Origin: Musa acuminata AAA Group
Lineage: Eukaryota > Streptophyta > Magnoliopsida > Zingiberales > Musaceae
Length of the DNA stretch: 64,000 nucleotides
Reading direction: 5' to 3'
Assembly (NCBI RefSeq): GCF_036884655.1
Contig: NC_088340.1
Span: 33,024,001-33,088,000, forward strand
Shown here: positions 39,443 through 52,400 of the stretch, piece after piece
How positions within the stretch are numbered: the stretch's first letter is position 1
How the letters are laid out: each line of letters starts with the position of its first letter
Made by a program: the position numbers and the translations under genes
Notes under the pieces: model-generated
Told to the model about the DNA's origin: nothing
What the model saw: the letters and a program-made list of their open reading frames with translations, nothing else
Databases searched by the model: none

Positions 39443-42211
39443 TTGTATGCTATCAATCTAATATATTGGCAACCAAGACCGGTATATGCCTTGAGAGAAC
39501 AGTTAATTTTATGGTTGATGATATAATGCATATCTGCTCACTTTAGATTAAAATGAACATTAATATAGATCATAATTGCAAAGTTTCTACTTGCTGGAAC
39601 TATTTAGCAGTCAGTTGTGCTTTTGAATGTTACTCAATTTTTTTTTTATCCAGTTGTTAATTGACATTTATCGATGGCATAACATTTAGCTCTATACACG
39701 AAAGTAGTTTCATTGCCTTAATGCAAGAGTTGATGGTTTTGTTTGGTGGTATGTGTTATCGACTCAGGTAAGAAAACTATATGTCTCATTGCTTTTTTGG
39801 TATTACCGTGGAATCTTTTCCATGTTTAGAATTGGTTGGTGAAGATGTGCTTATTTTTTGTATGTAAGAGTAGTAGCTTTCTGGAATGGAGTGTATTTAG
39901 GAAAACAATGGTTGGTGTGTGGCTTTCTAATTGAAGTGGTGATTTGTCAGATTTGTAGCTCGCTGAAATTAAAAAATGAAGTTTCTAATGAGTATCCGAA
40001 AGAAGCCTTTTCTTTCATTTAAATTTGAATATTGTGACATCACCTTCCTAACTTATTCGTTCAGAGCACACAACCTTTGACACGAGTCCCAATATTATTG
40101 GACCATGAACTCCCAAGATTACCAAGTCTTCACTGTTTTAATGAGATTATCATCAAATAGTTTCTCATTTTCCCGGATATGCACATTGTTATACCTCCTT
40201 GTCTCTGAGCATCAAACAAAACATGTAGAACCTTGTATCACATTGTTAAATTAATCGCTGTCTTCTAGTGCTTACTCTTTTGATATATGATGAACTTCCC
40301 AATAATGTGTTTTTGCAAGAGTTTCCTTCCTGATTGTGCTTTTTAGAGCTAAATTGACTTCTTGCTTCCTTGCACTTGTTTGAATAGCTCTATCATTCTT
40401 TTTTTCCATTCCTATTTAAGAATGTATCACAAAATTACTGACACTATGTTTTGCAAAAATTAGACCTTTTTTATGTGCTAATTGCTGTTCTTAAGTGAGT
40501 ACCACCATAAACATAGCTGAACAGACCCTGTTATGATGATACATTAATGATTTAGTGAGATAACAACCCATTTGGCCTTTAGGAGCATAAACTTTTTACA
40601 CGTTCTATGCATTGTAACCTTATCTAAAATTATTCTTAGGATGCGCTAATATTTGTTCTTGTCGATGAATGTTCTCTCTATCAGCTGCAGAAGATCACCA
40701 TGTATCTTCATATGCCATTGCGGCGCCTTATTTTTGTAATTTCTCCTACCAGCTTCAAATGATACGTAGCTAAACTTCGCAAGTAGATCAAATTTTGTGA
40801 GACGTACTGAAGTATATCTGAATGATGCAAATATACTGCAAGTTGTTTCTTCTTGTTTGCATTTTGACTTCTGGAATTGGGATCTACAGATTTGTTATTT
40901 GAAGAATTAGCTGTTGGTAGTTCTTTTTGGGTGAGTATGGAGTCCTCTGTGGATGTCAGACTAAGAGCTAGCTTTATATATGCCCACCATGGAGTTAGCT
41001 AAGGCAAAGTAAGAGCTTAAAAGTCTTGGTCCAAAATACCTACATAATCTTAAACTCAGGATGCATCTTTAAGTTGATGCTTAATTATTCTTTTTATCAA
41101 ATCAGTGGTAAAACTATTGGTTTTATGGCAACTAAATCTCAATGTTAGTGATGGAAAGGTGGGTTATAGTTGCAATCATTCTTTTTTTTTTTTAATAATT
41201 TTTTGGATTTGTTTTTTAATATACACATAACATCCATACCATTAATAGTTACCAATTCAAGTTTTGGTTATAAAAAAAAATGTTTTTTAAATTTAATCCC
41301 AAAAGTCTTGGAGAGTTTTTTTTTTTTTCTAAACCTTTTCATGTTGATTTAATTTCCAAGTGGAATATCATGTGGATGGTTATGCTTGAGAGTTTGAATC
41401 CTCATCCGAAGATGCTGACTAATCGAGTTGATTAAGATTTTGTCAACTCATTGCAAGATTGTCTAATTTTACACCTACCCTTTGTTGCAAGGTCCACTCT
41501 AGAGTTGTCATACATGCAAATCTAGTAAGAGTCATTAAATCTCTACTGGGGGTTTTGATAAGGCCACATCAATGATGCAAGAATGGACGAGTACACGTAT
41601 GTTCATGCTGGCAGTATTTAACACAAACAACTCGGAGCTGCTAAGTTCTGAGAAGGGTGATGCGTGAAAGAAAAAATCATGATGATGTATACATGTTGGA
41701 AGAAGCATATGGTTCCGAAGCATTGACATGGCAATACAAGCATGCAAGTATTGTTTGTGCATTTGATGGATATAAGACATCAAGTGTTAAATAAGCACAC
41801 CAGAAACCATTTCACAAACATTGCATCCAGTTGAATTAGACCAGAAAAATAAATCATCAATGGAAAGATATGACTGATGATCCATAAATTCTAATTCCCT
41901 GCATCCAAACTCTAACTAGTATTCAATCACATGAAACAGCTCCAGCACATACATAGCTAATTAGCTATTCTAAAAGAATGAATCCTGAGAACAGGGAATA
42001 TAAATACAGCAATCCAGCTGAATTAGTTGATTAGAACATCAGCTACCGAAGGACTAATACCTAATGCCCAATTTCCTGGGCAAACAGACATGTTTGCTTA
42101 TATGTTATATATAACATCACTAGACCATTTACACACAACACATTTAACCACCAAGGCATAGAGCAACTCTCGACAGCCTACAAAATGCATGATGTCTTTG
42201 CTTTTATAAAG
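39443..42211. other. Convergent intergenic region between TLC and POLA2 genes
   Basis: AT-rich, with no supportable exon on either strand. It contains the 3' ends of two convergent genes. No repeat boundary was found. Confidence 0.45.
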
Positions 42212-45200
42212 CTAGATACGGATTATCGATGCATTTGACTTCTCAGGTTCACTGTTGTAGTGAAGCTCCACAAAGGTACCACCTCCGATACCCTTGGCTA
42301 ACCTTCCTGGATTCACACACATGCATTTTGTGGCGGCTTCTGCATCGTTTTCTTTATGAGACAAGGCCTGTGCACCCAAAAAAAAAATGTCTGACTGAAA
42401 AAACATATTAATCACACTTGACAACGATTTAGAACTTTACTCTCATATCTTTAGTGTTATCAACTGCAGGAATTATAGGATTTCGAGGTAATATTTCCCA
42501 CGATGAATGGATGGACATCATTAGAAGCCCTTGGTAACGCAACTCAGAAAAAGCACCATTATGGCTAGACTTTGAAGTAGATTACTGCTCATATAAGCTG
42601 CAAAAGTCGATGTAATGGTGTTTACCTTTACAAATGGGGAAAGATCTGAGGGCAGGATTAGGATATCTGGAATAAGGGGAATGTCCAAAGCTTCAGGTGC
42701 AAGCGAAAGATCCAAGGGAACACCCAGAGAGGGTGGATATAGTGGATAATAGCTGCCATTAGAAACATACATAGAATTAATTGCAACAGGAACAGAACAA
42801 ATATTTTTTTGCTTCCGAGTGTCATTCTAGTACCTCCGCTGACCCAATATATGAGTTGCAAGTCGCCCCATGCGGTCACCTGACATGGTATCAGTTGAAG
42901 TCCTTGAAATTTCCTCTCCGCTAAGTTGTTTCAAGATATCTATGGTACAACAGCCAAAGGTAATCTGAAAGATAAAGAGCACAAGGCAAATGCACGGCTC
43001 AAATAAGCATAGTGACCTCATGCTACAGAAATCATATCCTTGACACTCAGAGATTACAGAAATCCAAATATCTGTATTAATTAACTTACATACCAAATGG
43101 AGGCTAAAGAAAAAAGGGAAGTCCCAGCTATAAGCAAGTTAGTTGGGGACAATGGATTAATACTTATGGAAAGCGAATTATAATTCCCAATCTTGCCAGC
43201 AAGAAAAATAGAAAAATGATATTGAACATGTTATGGTCATGCTTTACCAAATTATCCAGTGATACACATGATTTAATAAAACGGGGAAGGTTGAAAATGA
43301 ACTGGGCTTCCACCACTGCAATTATAGGGAGGATTAAATAAGGCAATTGGCAGTGGGGAAACAGCAGCAGTGATGAAATATAGAAAATGAAATTTCAGTG
43401 TCAAGTACATGAAAGTAGAAGATAAAACACACTAAAAATTGTAGCAACAATCACCGGGTTCTTTCTAAACATAACTTGGAGCATTCAAGAATATGTTGTT
43501 TTCAAAACATGACCAAAGTCTGTGGTAACGCAACCAGCAAATTAACTGCAGCAAGATTGCATTAACATCTAATTCCTATCTTTAGTATGAAATCCATGAT
43601 TACATACCTCATTTGCACTGAAAAGACCAGGATTTGGAAGGCAAGCTATCTGCAAGAGAAATTTGCAACTTCAGCGCAGAACAAGAAGAGAAACTATATC
43701 AAAATGGAAAGAGTAAAAATAATAAAGCAGAACTTAAATGTAGGAGCACTTTACTGAAAGCAGCAAAAGGAAAAAAATAACAGATCCCAGGAAGAAGGAC
43801 CTGATGTGAAATATCATCTGGCTGACGAATATCGAAAGCAGGCTGTGGAGAACATAACATAAATTCAACAATAAGGTCATTAGATAAAAAAACAATTTAA
43901 ATGTAGGAGCAACTTATTATTTATGACTCAGGATATCCGTGCCATTTATGCAAACAAAGAGAAACAACTGTTTAGAGTGCATGGATAATGGTTGCATGTA
44001 TATATATTGTTCCATCTTTGCCATCAATATGCTAAATTTTGGCAATTATTGTTGATAAGTTTATTATATTCATGCCGTTATGGATGCAACACTTCCATTG
44101 TGAGAACAAAAAAGAAAAATTGATAGTATAAAGGATGAATTTCAACCATAACATATGAACACCAAACACACCCGCCTGATGCAACCTCCCCTCAGGGGCC
44201 CATTAGCTAAGCAGCAGATGGGTCCTAAAGGGAAGCAGCATCACTTGCTGCTGAACTGAGTGCCTTGGATCCCCTTCAGCTGAGGGTTGCAACAGGAAAA
44301 TGTAAAATGTATTGCTAATGCATTGAAGGGTGTCAAGACAAGAACCTGTGGAAAAACAAAGTCATGGTGAGCATCACGTATCGATGGCAGAAGGATTACA
44401 CGGGCAGAAGGGCCCATATACTTGGTGTAGTCATACAACTGCAACAGAAAATGTCAAGAAATATCAGATTTCTAAAGCACACCTGGCAATCTGCATAATG
44501 ACTGCAAAATAGCCCTACACACCTTCCTAAGAATTTCAACGTGGAAAATGTCATCGAATACTCTATCAACAATTCCCCTTTTTATCTCCGGATGATCAGA
44601 ATCAACAAAAGGACCCATCTGCCAGGGCATATCGAATCAGAAAACCAAACCTTTTTATAATTTTAGCACAAAAATCATAATAGCAACATATAGAAAAGCT
44701 TGGAGCCTTGGACAATCACAGTCTCACCAAAATAACCAGTTGAGGCTGCCTCCTACTTGCATATGCAAGCAGTTCCTTCAAAGGCTCAAATAAGAGATTA
44801 TCAGTTGTTGTGAAAGGACCTGCTGCAATAAGCTACAAAAAAGTTGAAAGCCTTTAGCTAGATAATTTCCCTTGGTTAGTAAAGTAGCCACCAATCACAT
44901 CATGACAATAAAGCCTTTATATTGTTCCATGCTAATTCTTTTGTTCTTGAATAAATCTATAAATCTACCAACAACAAAGTTGGTAGGTTGTCAAATATCT
45001 CAATCAATGTGACTTCATTTAAATCTTCATGGATGTATGAGATCTTACATGAGCAATCCCAGCAAACATCAGAAAAGAACTTCAAGAGAACTGTAACTAA
45101 AGACAGTTCCCGATATATTAATAAGATCCATTTGTTGAATAGAAACTAGTTGGTTCATTTACTAAAACTTATTCTAGGAACTGCAACCACTCAAGAGGCA

Positions 45201-48078
45201 ACAAAGTTTCTGACATCTGAGTGATCTTTGGGAAAAAAACAACTTCGTGGTCTACAAGTTGCACATATATTCCATTTTTATCATTTCTCAACAGTTCAGA
45301 AATGATTTGTTGGAATGAGTAGTACTATATGTCTCCTATTTTGTTCAAGTCATTATAAAACCAGAAAAAACACCATGATACATATTTCCAAAAGCAGTCA
45401 GCAGGTATTTATACCCATAAACACATTCTTTGTTAGACATGGCCAAAAGACAATGCATTGCAAAATGCTGCATTTTCTTTTCTTTCAAGAACATTTGGTG
45501 ACCTTTTCTTTTGCACCAGTAAGGAGCGTGAAACAGTTGAACTAGATGTTGCTACATGGGGGATAAATAAACCAAAAGAAACCTGGATAGATGCTGCAGG
45601 AAAGAAAAAGGTAACCGACGATAGAGAGATGGACATTAATGGTCCTTGATAGAGCTAAGCTAAATGGTGGAAGAATTACATGTTGTCAACTGCATATAGC
45701 TTGTAAAAAGGCCCTAAATATATACTTTTCTCTTGTTACACATGTTATTTTGTTATCAGATATGCTGTGTTTTTTTTTCAGATGTACAACACGTCCTTAG
45801 AGGAATGCCTGGACCCTCAACAGATACCTAGTACAACCCCATGCCAAGCACATTATATAACAGACATAAGATAGTAGATTACAGTATGTATGTCACCCCA
45901 TGCAGGTAAAGCTCAGAACACAAAGTACATGGTATACATACCAATGATAGCACTCTTGAGTCATTAGAAGATGTAGGTTGGTAGTCCTGGTCCATTGCTA
46001 GCTTCTTAGCAGGAGGCAGATCAACATCAAGGGAACTGGGCAAGTAGTCAATTACTTTTGTGGCAATCAAACAATGTCCACTTGGATTATGACCCTCAAC
46101 ACCAATCACCTGATTCCGCCAGTCTAAGTAAAAAGAACAACAATAAATATAGAATCACTTGCTTTTCTATTGTGCAGTATTACCTGACCAGGAAACAAAG
46201 AAAAGTGTGCCAACTTCTGAAGATCAAGACGCACACGCCGTCCCCCAGAAAGCTCAGTGCTACAATAAAATTGCAAAAAGAAATGACTAAAAAAGACCTG
46301 TGGCCTTCAACATGATAGGAACCTTAAAACAAGTGGGAATAACAAAAGAACATGGGTTATTTAGGAGGAACTAAATACTTCTACCTTCCTTGCATCAAGA
46401 TGGATTTTTCATTTAGATGGCCTTCTCCATCACAACAAACCATCCCAACTGCAAACGTATTTTCCTGGAAGAAAAATTGACAGAGTCATGTTTTTCTTAG
46501 AAAGTCATACGACTGTCATGTTTCAGAAAAAGCTATTTTTGTGTGTAACCAGTATAAGATGAGAAAATGTACAGGACAGGACTATTAACATGTACATGAA
46601 AACAGGTACCGAATTGAACTTTCTATAAAGGACCAAAGATAAATACTTCCTGTCCTAGTAAATTTGGTAATCAAACCAAATTCTAACTTATTTAAGCATG
46701 GAAGGGAAAGAAAAAAACCTTGAACAAGCAAATACCTGGGAAGCCAAAGTAGCATCAGAGGGTTCTCCGTAAAGGCCATATGACGTGAATGCATTTGCAT
46801 GCTTCCTAATCCGGTTATCTAGGTAATTAAACTGAGGCACAATAACCATGGTTTAAGACTGTATAGACTGGGAATACAAAGAGGAACATGAAATTTGTCC
46901 TGGTGGTGCTGATTACCCGATCTTTTGTCCTGTCATACATGAACCTACAACCTGATTGCGGCTGCAAGTGATGCACCTGCAAATTGCATCTTTCGGTAGT
47001 TTGGACTCGTCTTATAATGTCATCCTCCATGTCGTTGAGCTCTTGACCGCTTAACCTATTCTCCACACTCTCAGAATTGAAGACAAACTGTGATGTGAAC
47101 TTGCTAATCCTTTGTCCGAAAGGAGTGATACGACTGCTTATGTCAGTTGCATCTTTTGATGACAAAAGATTCTCCTTTGTTTTAGGAGTCGATACAGAAT
47201 TATATGTATCCACATGTAGCTTCTCGTATTGACTGTTTGGGGTGTTGAGAATACCCACTGTGGAATCATGGTCATCACCTAAAAGCCTGCTCAGAATTAT
47301 TATTCAAGATCAAGATTATTACCTAGAAGCCTGCACAAAAAAATTTGATTTCCATACAGTTATCCACACTCACATTTCGACGTCATCACTGGAGTAAACA
47401 TGCAAGTGGGAATCCTCCTTAATAATCTTCTGCTTCGTCTCATTTTGCAGATAGGACAAGAAACCATCCATGTGAGCATTTTCTAACTTCAAGCCGTTTA
47501 GCTGCCTTAAAAAAATATAACCACATTCGAAGAAACACAAAAGAATATTACACATATACACAATATAAGTGGAAAACAAAAAATCAAAATTCTTAAGGAA
47601 CCATTCGGGTTACTCAGAATAAACAACACAATGTCATTTAAAAGTTGAGACTATCAACCACAAGATATACACACATACTAATGTGGTTATATGAGTAAAA
47701 ACCTGCAACTTGTTCGACCCCATGAATTAACGTGTTATCCCACACAGAAATAAATGTATACGCACGCTTGCTTAATTTTGTGAACACTCATCAAGTTGGG
47801 GCTAAACCCCTGAAATCGAGACACCTACCTGTTAAGATAGTAGATCTCCCAGTTGGATACAAGATCGGAAGGGCTGAGCTTGTAATTGATGCAGTAAGTG
47901 AGACCTAATCGGCAGAAAAAAGAATGAACAACGGGCATCGGTATTCAAATATGACGAGAGAGATAAACAGAGAGAGAAAGGGAGAGGAGAGATTATACAT
48001 ACATTTCTGGAGGATTTGGTCGTCATCGTCGACAGAGAAGCCGCTACTCTCGAACTCGGCTTTGATCTCTTGCTCCAT
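42212..48078 (-). CDS. POLA2: DNA polymerase alpha subunit B (primase-polymerase accessory subunit)
   Basis: Non-catalytic B subunit that tethers primase-polymerase alpha at replication forks. Sixteen exons join in phase: 48078-48003, 47904-47829, 47505-47374, 47286-46917, 46831-46736, 46464-46385, 46259-46184, 46109-45942, 44832-44728, 44618-44523, 44438-44346, 43842-43801, 43649-43608, 42964-42834, 42752-42626, 42367-42212, giving 621 residues. The N-terminal helical domain starts MEQEIKAEFESSGFSVDDDD, with LSPSDLVSNWEIYYLNR shortly after. The OB-fold region (about 250-350) has FAVGMVCCDGEGHLNEKSI and PGQVIGVEGHNPSGHC. The inactive phosphoesterase domain has LIAAGPFTTTDNLLFEPL (from 359), MGPFVDSDHPEIKRG, LPSIRDAHHD and LPNPGLFSANE. 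The C terminus CVNPGRLAKGIGGGTFVELHY is the family signature. All exons have GT-AG borders. Confidence 0.96.
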
Positions 48079-48147
48079 AGCGAGGACTTAGGGCTTGGGT
48101 GCAGGGGAACCGTAGGGCGAAGAGAAGGCGGCAGCGAGGAGGAAATG

Positions 48148-48155
48148 GCGGGAAA
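48148..48155 (-). promoter_or_regulatory. E2F-type site upstream of POLA2
   Basis: On the minus strand this reads TTTCCCGC, a perfect match to the plant E2F consensus TTTSSCGC, about 70 bases before the POLA2 start codon. E2F control is expected for an S-phase replication gene. Confidence 0.65.
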
Positions 48156-48171
48156 AATGAGGCGTGTGGGC

Positions 48172-48179
48172 ATTATATA
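48172..48179 (-). promoter_or_regulatory. TATA-like box of POLA2
   Basis: Minus-strand TATATAAT about 94 bases before the POLA2 ATG and just upstream of the E2F-type site. Confidence 0.5.
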
Positions 48180-48259
48180 CCTATTTTACGCCAAGGATGA
48201 TGCTGCTAAGAGCGCGTCTCGCCGAGTCGACTGGGTCGAAGGCCGACCCTAACCCGATC

Positions 48260-49423
48260 CAACTCAGACGACCGGGTTGACTCAGACCACGGTGGTGTTA
48301 TGTTGGAATTCCGGTTCACCCGCGATCGGCGATGAGTCGACGACACTCGAAGCTTGCAAAGTTTCCTGATAAGTTTATTTGTATTTGTATTTTCTTTTTT
48401 TGGTTTAATTTGCTTCTCTCTCTCTTTAATAGGCATCCTTCTCAATTCTTTAATGTATGTGGATTATATCTTATTATTCTTTTATCTTCTTTCCTAAGCA
48501 TGTCAACGGGGAGACCAAGAGGGAAATCTGTAATTGTTTTTTCACATCAGAAAGTTTACTCCAAGGTTTATTAGTTTAATCTGTTTTGGATCGTTTGAGG
48601 TAATGGTTTATTTTTGTTCGATGCAGGTTTTCGAAGAAAGAGAAGAGAAGGTGAGGTGTTGTACAATGAAGGTATGGCGGTCTTGGCTAGACTGCAAGTG
48701 GTTGTGGCTGAGGGATCCTTACCAATACTTTCAAACATATTTTGGACTGTTTTGATGTAATATAACATTTCTCGTATGCATAGGAAGGATAAGAAGATGG
48801 ACCAATTGATTGGCTAAGAAGTCTGAGGTGAGAGTGGCTCTCTGGGTTGAGTGTTTTTATCCACTCTGATTGATGCTAGGATATAGTTAATCAAATTTAA
48901 CTTCTTTAAATAAAATAAATCTGGGTGGAGCTTTAAATCATCCTGTGCTTCAGTAACAAGTATGCTTCATTGGGTTGTAACAGGGAGCAAGAAATCCATA
49001 TCAGCAGAAGGTCTTTGTTCCATCATTACTTGATTTCCAAAATCCCAGGAACAACAAGAAGATTAGATAAGCTGCAGCCATGGACTCAGTTTGCAGGGTT
49101 TATAGGCTATAGGAGACAATTGCATGGCAAGGTTGTCATCTGCATCAAGCAAGCATATTTTTACCCATATTTGTATTTCAAATGTGGATATGAACTAAAA
49201 ACCATCATTACTAGTTATATTTATTTTCCTTAGTTTCGTTAGAAAAGCATCTGATAGCTATATCAACTCGAAATATGTCATCAGTGCCAACGACAATATC
49301 ACAAGGATGCAAAGACTAGGACAAACTAGCACGCCTGGTGGAAATTAGACAACTTGCACGGGCCAGCCAAGAGATTTGACTGTACCGAAAACATCGGTTT
49401 CTCGAGTTTCCTACTAAACCGTC
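48260..49423. other. Spacer between POLA2 promoter and ankyrin gene 3' end
   Basis: No gene recognised. Short open frames (for example 48332-48755 and 48970-49233) show no conserved domain. The right end includes the 3' UTR of the ankyrin gene. Confidence 0.45.
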
Positions 49424-52400
49424 TCAAGCCACTGATACCAACGAGCACTTGGATGCTTGATTAGATTGCTTTTCGCTGCCTGAATCATCCGCTGCCAGGT
49501 TCTGTGCCCCAAAGCAGAAGTACTGATTCATCAGTCTAATACTTACAAGACTAGATCTTGGGGTCATGTTTTCTGTCGCGCCGCAATTAATCGAGGAACT
49601 GGAACAAGAGGCACCATCGTTTTCATTCTCCAAAAGGATGCCTTTTTGTTTCTCCATTGTGGATGATGGTTTTGATGACTTTGAGAACAAACTAGAGGGA
49701 GTGCGTGCCGAGGGAGCCAGATGCGGCATGGATTGAAACACCCCGTGCATCAGACCTGCGGTAAATTTCTTCTTTGTTGAAGGACTTGGGATGGTGCTTC
49801 TCACAGAAAGAGTCCGCTTGTTGTTCAGAAGTGATGTAGCCTTAGAGAATCGTTGTCGGAGGGGAGTTGGAGTGTCTTCTTGGTTGACCAATTTCTTGAA
49901 CGAGTCAAATGAGTCGTCATCACCAACCCTTTTTGGTGTCTCAGTTGTCTTCTCTTTCCGACGGGGCCACCTGAGTAGAATCTTGAGACGTCTTGCCGCA
50001 TTGCTGACAGAACTTTGTTTCTTTCTATCTGAAGACCCATGGTTTTCGTCCGTGGCACTGGGGTGGCTGACTTCGCTCTTGCTGGTACTCGAGCATGAGC
50101 TAGGCCTCCCACTGACCTCTGATGCTTCGATGCCCGTGTACAAGAATATCTCGGCATCCGCAATCCTGAAGGAAGTGCCTGGGCTATTTCCAGTACCTTG
50201 CATTTTGAGGTGGGAAGCAAGGACATACCTTGCCTTGTAGTCCTTTGAGTTTGCAATTCCTCCAGCAGAAATTATTTGTTTGATCAGTATCTCAGATGAT
50301 GCCGATCGTGGGTGTTGTCTGAGTATGTCCAGAGGTGTCATTCCATCAGCATCTCGAATGTTAAGGTCAATAGATTGAACGGTCATCAAAAGTTCGACAA
50401 GATCAGTATGCACATTGCCAATCACTGCCATATGGAGGACGGTTCTTCCGTCATTATTTCGGACATTGATGATGTCTTCAACATTCACTATGGTTCCACT
50501 AATCAACTGTTTCATCAGCTCCATTTGCCTATCAAGTCTCCGAAAGCCAGGAGTCCTGAAACCTGCCACTGCCATATGAAGGAAAGTATCTCCAGGTTCG
50601 TTTATCAAACTGCAGGACGAGGGAGAAGCCATTATCAAGGCCTCTACAACGGTTAAGTGTCCTCGAAAGGCTGCCACATGCAGTGATGTATTCCCTTGAT
50701 TATCTCTAGAGTCAATAATATCGAAAGATAGAAGTAGATCCTTAACTACCTGCATTTATTGTCTAAATATGTAAACGATAATTAAAAAATAATATGAATA
50801 TTATTCAGAATATTTCCAGTAGACAATATCACCCTTATTAAGCATTTACTATATCAAGTATAAAACAAGGAACACAACAACCCTTTTAACTACAAGAGAA
50901 AGGTGCTTGGAGAGTAACGTCCAGCCAACCCTACTTGTTAGCTCTTTAGCAGTTTATTTACTCATTTGACATATTAAGAGAAACTATATTGAAAAGAAAA
51001 AGCATCATTTGATATATCAAGAGAATTTCTACAGAGAGGATAAATGTGGAGAAAACATGACAACAACAAAGCAGCAGGTGTGGCTTGTAGTAAAGCTAAA
51101 TTATTTTGTTTGTCCGATGAATCAGTTCATTTAACCTTTCAGAAAGAACAATATGCCCTATGCTTCATAGAATCATCCAAAAATAGTTAAACTAATTTTT
51201 TTATGTAATCAGACATGCTGAGTGTAAGTTTTTATCCTTAAGTAGTTCATAGAATAATAAGCTGATTAAAATGCAAGAGTATGATTATTGCCTCAAACGA
51301 TAACTTTTCCTGTTTCACTGGATTGATTAATTTTAACCACTTCATGTATGTTTAGTTCTTCTGACAGATAAGAACTCTAGATTGGAGCAAAAGTCACATG
51401 CAAGTACCATGGCTTTTTTCAAAGAAAATGATTGTGAATCTCTGATCCATGTCCTAAAGAAACTAATCATAATTGCATGCCTCGATAGGCAGCTTCAATA
51501 TAATTTGTTGGAGGTTCGACTTGCGGACACCAGTAATAGCACATGCATTGGTGTTAGGATCAAGAACGACACTAAAGGGGAGGGGGGTGAATTAGTGCAG
51601 CAGAAAAATTTTTGATTTCGGAAAAATGTTCGTTTCAATTCAATCCGTTTCAAAAATAAATTGAACTTGAAAGCTTTCGCAAAAGTGCTAAGAGAAGGTT
51701 AAGGAAGTTGCAGTAATGTAAATTGCACAAATAGAAAGGCAAACCAAAATTTAGAGTGGTTCGGTCGAAATGACCTACATCCACTTTCGGATTCCTCCTC
51801 CGTCGAGGTCACCGGCATCCACTAAAGGCCTTCCTTCAACAGGCGAATGCCAACCACCTTTTACAGCTCTTTCTCCTTTTGCCGGGTTTAGAAGATAACC
51901 CTTACAAGTCTCACTCCTTTTTCTTGGATGGTTACAAGGCTAAGAGATGGAGGAGAACTCTTCTAACTTTTACAACGCTTTTAAGACTCAAGAATTCAAG
52001 ATTATGCCAATGCTTTCGTGCCCTTTCATGTAGAAAAGGGTGGGCTATTTATAAGCCCCAATGACTTCAAAAATAGAGCAAAAAAATATCTCATCCTGGA
52101 TTTCCGGGGTACTGGCGGTACCATCGCCATTACTAGGTAGTACTACTGCCTGACATCTAACACTGAGCGGTACCACCGCCCAGTCTGGGTGGTACTACCG
52201 CCTGACAGAGCTCGGAGATCGAGCTTTAGCGATACCACCGCCTGACAAGGGCGGTACCACCGTTGGCAGGTAATAACTGCCGACGGTACCACCGCCCAAA
52301 CCACCAGGGAGTATGGGTCACCAGGCGGTGCCACCGCCGGCCATGATTTCAAGTACTGCATGGGTTGTTTCAATCCGACCCAATTCAGCCCTGTTAAGGA

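Noticed and set aside
46917..46977. Possible POLA2 intron with donor CAG|GTGCAT at 46976
   Set aside because: The protein reads through (LQVHHLQPQSGCRFMYDR) in line with the family, so the exon continues to 46917.
49791..50240. 149-residue plus-strand frame within the ankyrin gene exon 2
   Set aside because: Antisense shadow of clear coding sequence.
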